Shown piece after piece: positions 59,032 to 64,000 of a stretch of DNA of 64,000 bases. This DNA comes from CAZJBS01 sp964544475 (GTDB lineage: Bacteria > CLD3 > SB21). Location of the stretch: NCBI GenBank assembly GCA_964544475.1, contig CAZJBS010000001.1:186001-250000 (forward strand). Reading direction: 5' to 3'. Both the position numbers and the translations under genes were made by a program. Positions within the stretch are counted from its first letter, which is position 1, and each line of letters starts with the position of its first letter. Under the pieces are notes generated by a model. That model did no database searches, was not told the DNA's origin, and worked only from the letters and a program-made list of their open reading frames with translations.

Positions 59032-61707
59032 TTATTTCAATTCAAACCAATTGTTGCCAATGCCTACGTCGACCGTAAGCGGCACTCGCAGGGATGCCGC
59101 GTTTTCCATATGGTCGACTACGAAAGCCTTCAGAACGTCCGATTCGTTTTCAGGAACTTCAAAAACCAGTTCGTCGTGAACCTGCAGGATCATGCGAGCC
59201 TTTAGATGGGACTTCCGGATGGCCCGGTATATACCGATCATGGCCACTTTGATCAGTTCGGCCGCCGTGCCTTGAATGGGAGCGTTCGTGGCGGCGCGTT
59301 CGGCCATTTGCCGAACCGTGTAATTCTTGCTCTGGAGGTCGGTCAGGTATCGCCGTCTTCCAAACAGTGTTGTCACGTAGCCATTTTCGCGGCCTTCGGC
59401 AATAATGCGATCGATCAGTTCCTTTACTTTCGGGAATTTGGAGAAATAGCCGGCAATAAAATCCTTTGCTTCGGACTGAGTCATGCCGATCCGACTGGCC
59501 AGGCCGAATGGTGAAATGCCGTACATGATGCCGAAATTAATATCCTTGGCCTTACGACGCAGATCCTTCGTGACCTGTTCCTCTGCCAATCCGAAAACGC
59601 GCATGGCCGTGCTGGTATGAATGTCGGCATTCTGATGAAAGGCCTCGATGAGCGTCTCGTCGCCCGACATGTGCGCCATCACCCGAAGTTCGATCTGCGA
59701 GTAGTCGGCGGACAATAAGAGCCACCCGGGCAACTGCGGGGCCACGGCGCGCCGGATTTCCCTGCCCATGTCCGTACGAATGGGGATGTTCTGAAAATTG
59801 GGGTTGCTGGACGACAATCGCCCGGTTGCCGCTACGGTCTGGCTGAAGGTTGAATGGATGCGCTGCGTGACCGGATTGAGCAATGGAGGCAGGCCGTCGA
59901 TGTACGTGGATTTCAGCTTGGTCAACTGCCGGTACGTCAGGATGGCGTCCACAATGGGCAACCCGCGGTACAGATCGAGAATTTTCACATCGGTTGCGTA
60001 TTGGCCGGTCTTGCCCGTGCGACGCGGTTTTTCAACGCCGGCCAGTTTGTGAATCTGCAGTCGATCAAAAAGGAGTTCGCCAAGTTGTTGAGGAGAATTG
60101 AGATTGAATCGTACGCCCGCCTCTTTGAAAATGACCTGTTCCACCTCGGATATTTTGTTTCCAAAATCTTTGGACATGCCGGCAAGAATATCGAGGTTGA
60201 GCCAGACTCCGTTTGTTTCCAGCGCCGTGAGCACTTCGATCAACGGAATTTCTATGTCCCGAAAAACCCGGCCGGAACCGGTACTTTCCAGCAGAGGTGA
60301 CATGACGGTTCTCAGATCGAAAATGGCCCGGGTCCTGCGCGCCACCACATCGGCGGCGCCCTGGTCGACGACTCGCGTGCTGTCAGGTTCTTCGTTGGGC
60401 AGTTCTTGGCCGACGTATTGCTGAGCCAATGTCGGCAGGGTTGTTGATCGTTCGGAATTGAGCAGATGGCCCGCAATGACGGTGTCGAAATCCGTGCCAG
60501 CCAGGGTTATGCCCCGGCGACACAGCCAGATCGCCGCCCGCTTGATATTGTGACCGGTTTTGGCAATGGCCGGCGTTTCAAGAATGGGGCGCAACAATTC
60601 CAGACGGTATTCAAGAGCGTCCGACGGGCACGGAATCACATACGTTTGACCGGAATCGGTCGAAAACACCATACCGGTCAACTCGGCCTTCATAGGCTCT
60701 TCATGAGAGAGTACGAATTCCAGCGCAAGCGTTTTTGCCACCGAAATTTCCTTCATGCAATCGGACATATCGTTGTCCGGACCGACGTAAATCACGGACG
60801 ATACGGTCGGTGACGGCCGTGTGGAAACTTTCTCTGTCGTCGTCTCGCCAAGAAGCTTCTGAATGAAGGAGTTGAATTCCAGATCATACAACAAACCGTG
60901 CAAGCGGTCACGATCCATCTCCGCACGGCGCAAAGAATGAATATCAATCTCCAGAGGCACATCGACCTGAATGGTGGCCAACGACTTTGACAAGAGGGCA
61001 TTGTCCCGGTCGTTGAGGAGGTTTTCCTTGATCTTGCCTTTCACACTATCGATCCGCGCATACAGGTTTTCGATGGACCCGAATTCGTGAATGAGTTTCA
61101 GAGCCGTCTTTTCACCAACGCCTTTGACGCCCGGGATGTTGTCTGCCGTGTCGCCCATCAGTCCCAGAAGATCGGTAATCTGTGAAGGCTTTAATCCGGT
61201 CTTGGACTCCACGCCGGCCACATCCAGGATTTCCTTGTCAACGCCCTTCTTCATGGGGTTGTACATTGTAACACCGGCGGTGACCAACTGCATAAAATCC
61301 TTATCGCCCGTGACGAGGTACGTTTCGAACTGTTCACCGGCGGCGCGAACGGCCAGCGTTCCCATGATGTCGTCCGCCTCATAGCCCGGCGCTTCAATCA
61401 CTGGAACGCCCATGGCTTCGGTGATCTGTTTGAGCAGTGGCAATTGTGGAGACATGTCTTCGGGCATTTTTTCCCGTGTCGCTTTGTACGACGCATATGC
61501 CTTGTGCCGGAACGTTGGTTGCGGGGTATCAAATGCCACGGCAACATAATCGGGCTTTTCCTCATCAAGGATCTTGATCAGGGTGTTGGTAAAACCGAAG
61601 ACGGCACTGGTATTCTGGCCCTTCGAATTACGCAAAGGATTATTGATGAAGGCAAAATAGGCGCGATACGCCAGCGCCATGCCATCCAGGAGAAATAAAC
61701 GAAGCAT
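59032..61707 (-). CDS. polA: DNA polymerase I
   Basis: An 891-residue family A polymerase for repair and Okazaki fragment processing. The N-terminal 5' nuclease (about 1-290: MLRLFLLDGMALAYRAYFAF, VTGDKDFMQLV, GLMGDTADNIPGVKGVG) is intact. The polymerase has motif A ADYSQIELRVMAH, motif B RRKAKDINFGIMYG and motif C QVHDELVFEV. The middle 3'-5' exonuclease-like domain seems inactive: the expected DxE motif reads LALEFVLS and the Exo II Asp position reads HNIKRAA. The ATG at 61707 is chosen over the longer ORF to 61752 because it aligns with the family start and has AAGG 8 nt upstream. Confidence 0.96.
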   Translation of the reverse strand: MLRLFLLDGMALAYRAYFAFINNPLRNSKGQNTSAVFGFTNTLIKILDEEKPDYVAVAFDTPQPTFRHKAYASYKATREKMPEDMSPQLPLLKQITEAMGVPVIEAPGYEADDIMGTLAVRAAGEQFETYLVTGDKDFMQLVTAGVTMYNPMKKGVDKEILDVAGVESKTGLKPSQITDLLGLMGDTADNIPGVKGVGEKTALKLIHEFGSIENLYARIDSVKGKIKENLLNDRDNALLSKSLATIQVDVPLEIDIHSLRRAEMDRDRLHGLLYDLEFNSFIQKLLGETTTEKVSTRPSPTVSSVIYVGPDNDMSDCMKEISVAKTLALEFVLSHEEPMKAELTGMVFSTDSGQTYVIPCPSDALEYRLELLRPILETPAIAKTGHNIKRAAIWLCRRGITLAGTDFDTVIAGHLLNSERSTTLPTLAQQYVGQELPNEEPDSTRVVDQGAADVVARRTRAIFDLRTVMSPLLESTGSGRVFRDIEIPLIEVLTALETNGVWLNLDILAGMSKDFGNKISEVEQVIFKEAGVRFNLNSPQQLGELLFDRLQIHKLAGVEKPRRTGKTGQYATDVKILDLYRGLPIVDAILTYRQLTKLKSTYIDGLPPLLNPVTQRIHSTFSQTVAATGRLSSSNPNFQNIPIRTDMGREIRRAVAPQLPGWLLLSADYSQIELRVMAHMSGDETLIEAFHQNADIHTSTAMRVFGLAEEQVTKDLRRKAKDINFGIMYGISPFGLASRIGMTQSEAKDFIAGYFSKFPKVKELIDRIIAEGRENGYVTTLFGRRRYLTDLQSKNYTVRQMAERAATNAPIQGTAAELIKVAMIGIYRAIRKSHLKARMILQVHDELVFEVPENESDVLKAFVVDHMENAASLRVPLTVDVGIGNNWFELK

Positions 61708-61737
61708 TGTAAGGCCTTGTTCTTTCAGGGGCCGGCT

Positions 61738-61766
61738 AAAATACCATGCCACCAGGTCAAATTCAA
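61738..61766 (-). promoter_or_regulatory. Promoter of polA
   Basis: Minus-strand TTGAAT (61761-61766), 17 bp, TATTTT (61738-61743), followed by AGCC. It would start transcription near 61731, about 24 nt before the ATG. Confidence 0.55.
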
Positions 61767-61851
61767 GTTCAATCGTCGGTGATCATATCATGATGGGAAA
61801 TATTTTATTCCCGCAAATGGCCGTCCAATGCGGTACGGCGGGAACTTTTGA

Positions 61852-61880
61852 TTGACTTTCGATGCCCGTTAGGCTAAATT
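61852..61880 (+). promoter_or_regulatory. Promoter of gap
   Basis: TTGACT (61852-61857), 17 bp, TAAATT (61875-61880). It lies 45 bp before the ATG at 61926 and shows that the upstream ATG at 61881 would sit at the transcription start, not in a leader. Confidence 0.6.
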
Positions 61881-61925
61881 ATGCCGCTTTTTGAAATTCA
61901 CGGGAACTCAACAGGGAGTACAGCC

Positions 61926-62984
61926 ATGTCAATCAAAGTGGGTATCAACGGATTCGGCCGGATCGGACGACTGGCCTTCAACGCGCTCGTGGATCGTGGC
62001 CTTCTCGGCAAAGAAATTGACGTCGTAGCGGTTGTGGATGTCAGCACGGATGCCCGTTACTTCGCCTACCAGCTCAAGTATGACTCGGTTCATGGAAAAT
62101 TCAAAGGCCAGTTGTCGACGGAAAAGAGCCGGAACGACCTTGAAGATGACGACGTGCTTGTGGTGAACGGTCACAAAATCCGGTGCATTGCCGCAACCAA
62201 GGAACCGTCACAATTGCCGTGGAAAACCCTGGGCGTCGAGTATGTCATGGAGGCCACCGGGCTTTTTACGAGTTCGGACAAAGCGAAGGGTCACCTCGAT
62301 GCGGGCGCCAAGAAAGTGGTGATTACCGCACCGGGCAAAGGCGACGTCAAGACCTTCGTCATGGGCGTCAACGATCACGAATACGATCCCAAAGCTCATC
62401 ACATCCTGTCCAACGCATCGTGCACAACCAATTGTCTGGCGCCGGTGTTGCATGTGCTGATCAAGGAGGGCATCGGTCTGGAAACGGGTCTGATGACCAC
62501 CATCCACTCGTATACAGCCACTCAGAAGACGGTGGATGGTCCATCGAAAAAGGACTGGCGTGGTGGTCGTGCCGCGTCGATCAATATCATTCCTTCCACC
62601 ACGGGGGCCGCCAAAGCGGCCGGCGAGGTGATCCCGGCGGTGAAGGGTAAACTGACCGGCATGTCCTTCCGCGTGCCCACGGCCAATGTTTCGGTTGTGG
62701 ATTTGACCTTCCGCGCGAGCCGCGACACGTCGATCGAGGAAATCGACGGATTGATGAAAAAAGCATCCGAAACCTATCTCAAAGGTATCCTGGGTTACAC
62801 GAAGGACGAAGTCGTATCCACGGATTTCATTCACGACGAGCGTTCATCCATTTACGATGCGCTTGCCACTTTGGAAAACAATCTGAAGGGTGAAAAACGG
62901 TTCTTCAAAATTGTATCCTGGTATGACAACGAATGGGGTTATTCCAATCGTGTGATAGATTTTCTTCTGAAGATTGCGAAGTGA
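61926..62984 (+). CDS. gap: Glyceraldehyde-3-phosphate dehydrogenase
   Basis: A 352-residue glycolytic enzyme converting glyceraldehyde-3-phosphate to 1,3-bisphosphoglycerate with NAD(P) and phosphate. Signatures are VGINGFGRIGRLAFNA at the N-terminus, the active-site ASCTTNCLAPV with catalytic Cys, and SWYDNEWGYSNRV near the C-terminus. It starts at ATG 61926 with GGGAG 8 nt upstream; an earlier ATG at 61881 overlaps the promoter. pgk follows 23 nt later in the same direction. Confidence 0.98.
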   Translation: MSIKVGINGFGRIGRLAFNALVDRGLLGKEIDVVAVVDVSTDARYFAYQLKYDSVHGKFKGQLSTEKSRNDLEDDDVLVVNGHKIRCIAATKEPSQLPWKTLGVEYVMEATGLFTSSDKAKGHLDAGAKKVVITAPGKGDVKTFVMGVNDHEYDPKAHHILSNASCTTNCLAPVLHVLIKEGIGLETGLMTTIHSYTATQKTVDGPSKKDWRGGRAASINIIPSTTGAAKAAGEVIPAVKGKLTGMSFRVPTANVSVVDLTFRASRDTSIEEIDGLMKKASETYLKGILGYTKDEVVSTDFIHDERSSIYDALATLENNLKGEKRFFKIVSWYDNEWGYSNRVIDFLLKIAK

Positions 62985-63007
62985 CTCCTTCAGGAACGGG
63001 TGAAACC

Positions 63008-64000
63008 ATGAAAAAACTGACGATTGATCACGTGAATCTCAAGAACCGCCGGGTTCTTCTCCGCGTTGATTTTAATGTGCCGCTGGATGAGTCATTGAAC
63101 ATCACGGATGACACGAGAATCCGTGAGTCGCTTCCCACACTGAGACGAATCATTGACCAGGGTGGCAAAGCGGTCGTCATGAGCCATTTGGGGCGGCCAA
63201 AAGGCAAAAAAAATCCGGCCATGTCACTCAAACCTTGCGCCAGACGTCTGTCGGAGTTGCTCGGGAAGCCCGTGGCAATGGCCACAGACTGCATTGGTGA
63301 CGACGTGAGCAGGCAGGCGGAAGCCCTGCAACCCGGGGATGTGCTGCTGCTGGAAAATCTGCGTTACTACAATGAGGAAGAGGCGAATGATGCTGCTTTT
63401 GCGCAAAAACTGGCCGCCCTGGGTGACCTGTACGTCAATGATGCATTTGGAACCGCCCATCGGGCCCACGCATCCACGGAAGGCGTTACGCGTTTTTTCA
63501 AACAGAACGTCGCCGGCTATTTGATGGGAAAGGAAATCAACTATCTGGGTCGCGCGCTGGAGGACCCCAAGAGGCCTTTTGTGGCGGTGATCGGCGGAGC
63601 CAAGGTGTCCGGCAAGATTGATGTCATTGAGAACCTGATGAAGAAAGTCGATTCGATCATTATCGGGGGCGGTATGGCTTTCACGTTTGCCAAAGCCATG
63701 GGCCAGGAAATTGGAAAGTCGCTTTTTGAGGCGGATCGCGCGGAGATGGCAAAGGCGATTGTTGAAAAAGGTCGCAATAGCCGCGTGAAGTTACTATTCC
63801 CTGTGGATACCGTAGCGGCGTCGGAATTCAAGAACGATGCCGAGCACAAAGTTGTCCCGATGGATCGTATACCTGCGGAATGGATGGGGTTGGACATTGG
63901 TCCGGCGACGGTGGAGTTATTTAGCAAAGAAATCGTCGCCGCACGTACGGTGGTTTGGAATGGTCCGATGGGCGTGTTTGAGATGCCGAATTTTGCGGGT
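63008..64000 (+). CDS. pgk: Phosphoglycerate kinase, C-terminus cut by window end
   Basis: Exactly 331 codons are visible of a usual ~395. Features: NRRVLLRVDFNVPLDE, RRIIDQGGKAVVMSHLGRPK, LLLENLRYYNEEE, YVNDAFGTAHRAHAST and VIGGAKVSGKIDVI with nucleotide-binding IIGGGMAFTF and WNGPMGVFE near the edge. It makes ATP from 1,3-bisphosphoglycerate. The gap-pgk order suggests a glycolytic operon, possibly with tpi beyond the window. Confidence 0.97.
   Translation, partial: MKKLTIDHVNLKNRRVLLRVDFNVPLDESLNITDDTRIRESLPTLRRIIDQGGKAVVMSHLGRPKGKKNPAMSLKPCARRLSELLGKPVAMATDCIGDDVSRQAEALQPGDVLLLENLRYYNEEEANDAAFAQKLAALGDLYVNDAFGTAHRAHASTEGVTRFFKQNVAGYLMGKEINYLGRALEDPKRPFVAVIGGAKVSGKIDVIENLMKKVDSIIIGGGMAFTFAKAMGQEIGKSLFEADRAEMAKAIVEKGRNSRVKLLFPVDTVAASEFKNDAEHKVVPMDRIPAEWMGLDIGPATVELFSKEIVAARTVVWNGPMGVFEMPNFAG

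Noticed and set aside
61881..61925. ATG at 61881 as the start of gap
   Set aside because: It would sit at the transcription start of the promoter at 61852-61880, and the family N-terminus begins at the ATG at 61926, which has its own Shine-Dalgarno.

Overview
The window reads as a chromosomal segment of an uncultured-type Gram-negative bacterium, most likely from the Fibrobacteres-Chlorobi-Bacteroidetes (FCB) side of the tree. The evidence is a secreted multiheme cytochrome ending in a type-IX-secretion-like sorting domain (motif NPFNPGTTIEY), outer-membrane barrel proteins, signal peptides and lipoproteins, and sigma70-like promoters (TTGnnn, 16-17 bp, TAnnnT). Coding density is very high and many neighbours overlap by 4 bp (ATGA or GTGA). 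The phylum cannot be fixed from the sequence alone. No CRISPR array, rRNA, transposase or prophage was seen; there is one tRNA.

Layout. (1) 1-1.8 kb, minus: the start of dnaB (cut by the window edge), abutting a receiver protein. (2) 1.86-10 kb, plus: HEAT-repeat envelope protein, UPF0182 membrane protein, a second receiver/DHp protein, acyl-CoA thioesterase, esterase, multiheme cytochrome, then tRNA-Asp. (3) 10.1-10.3 kb: a small palindromic element bounded by inverted repeats, and a bidirectional terminator. (4) 10.3-16.5 kb, minus: metalloprotease/TolB-propeller/barrel protein, ArsA-type ATPase, thioredoxin-like lipoprotein, TatC and an SxtJ-like membrane protein. (5) 16.5-40.9 kb, minus: a large surface-polysaccharide locus. 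It holds a carbamoyltransferase, Wzi-like barrel, WecA/TagO-type initiating transferase, WecG/TagA transferase, alpha-toroid protein, hexapeptide acyltransferase, a dehydrogenase/Gfo-Idh fusion and a second Gfo/Idh protein. It also holds a hidden 52-residue DUF5989-like protein, one GT2, several GT4-type transferases, SGNH hydrolase, two O-antigen polymerase/ligase-like proteins, radical SAM protein, a broken glycosyltransferase, RmlA, a methyltransferase, and a PASTA protein at the head.

(6) 41-49 kb, plus: signalling genes (three receiver-type regulators and kinases, one with a degenerate receiver, a Crp/Fnr regulator, and a receiver-PATAN-roadblock protein) interleaved with ComF, a nitrilase-family amidohydrolase and a diacylglycerol-kinase-like protein whose reading frame has no ordinary start codon. 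(7) 49-54.5 kb, plus: a tight operon of a PHP phosphoesterase, a divergent RelA/SpoT-like protein, GT2, HAD phosphatase, methyltransferase and pyrimidine-nucleoside phosphorylase. (8) 54.5-57.9 kb: ECF-type sigma factor, toastrack-like exported protein, TPR protein. (9) 57.9-61.7 kb, minus: TPR membrane protein and polA. (10) 61.9-64 kb, plus: gap and pgk (pgk cut by the window end).

How they fit together. The 16.5-40.9 kb locus contains most steps of an undecaprenyl-phosphate-linked exopolysaccharide: initiation, chain extension, sugar-nucleotide supply, polymerisation, and decoration by carbamoyl and acetyl groups, with a Wzi-like surface anchor. No clear Wzx flippase or Wza/Wzc export pair lies in the window. 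The points most worth a second look are the PHP plus RelA/SpoT-like pair, the hidden DUF5989-like gene completing a carbamoyltransferase/SxtJ/DUF5989 set, the radical SAM gene next to a decayed transferase, the two receiver-DHp proteins without an ATPase domain (one coupled to dnaB), and the diacylglycerol-kinase-like gene with an apparent ATC start.
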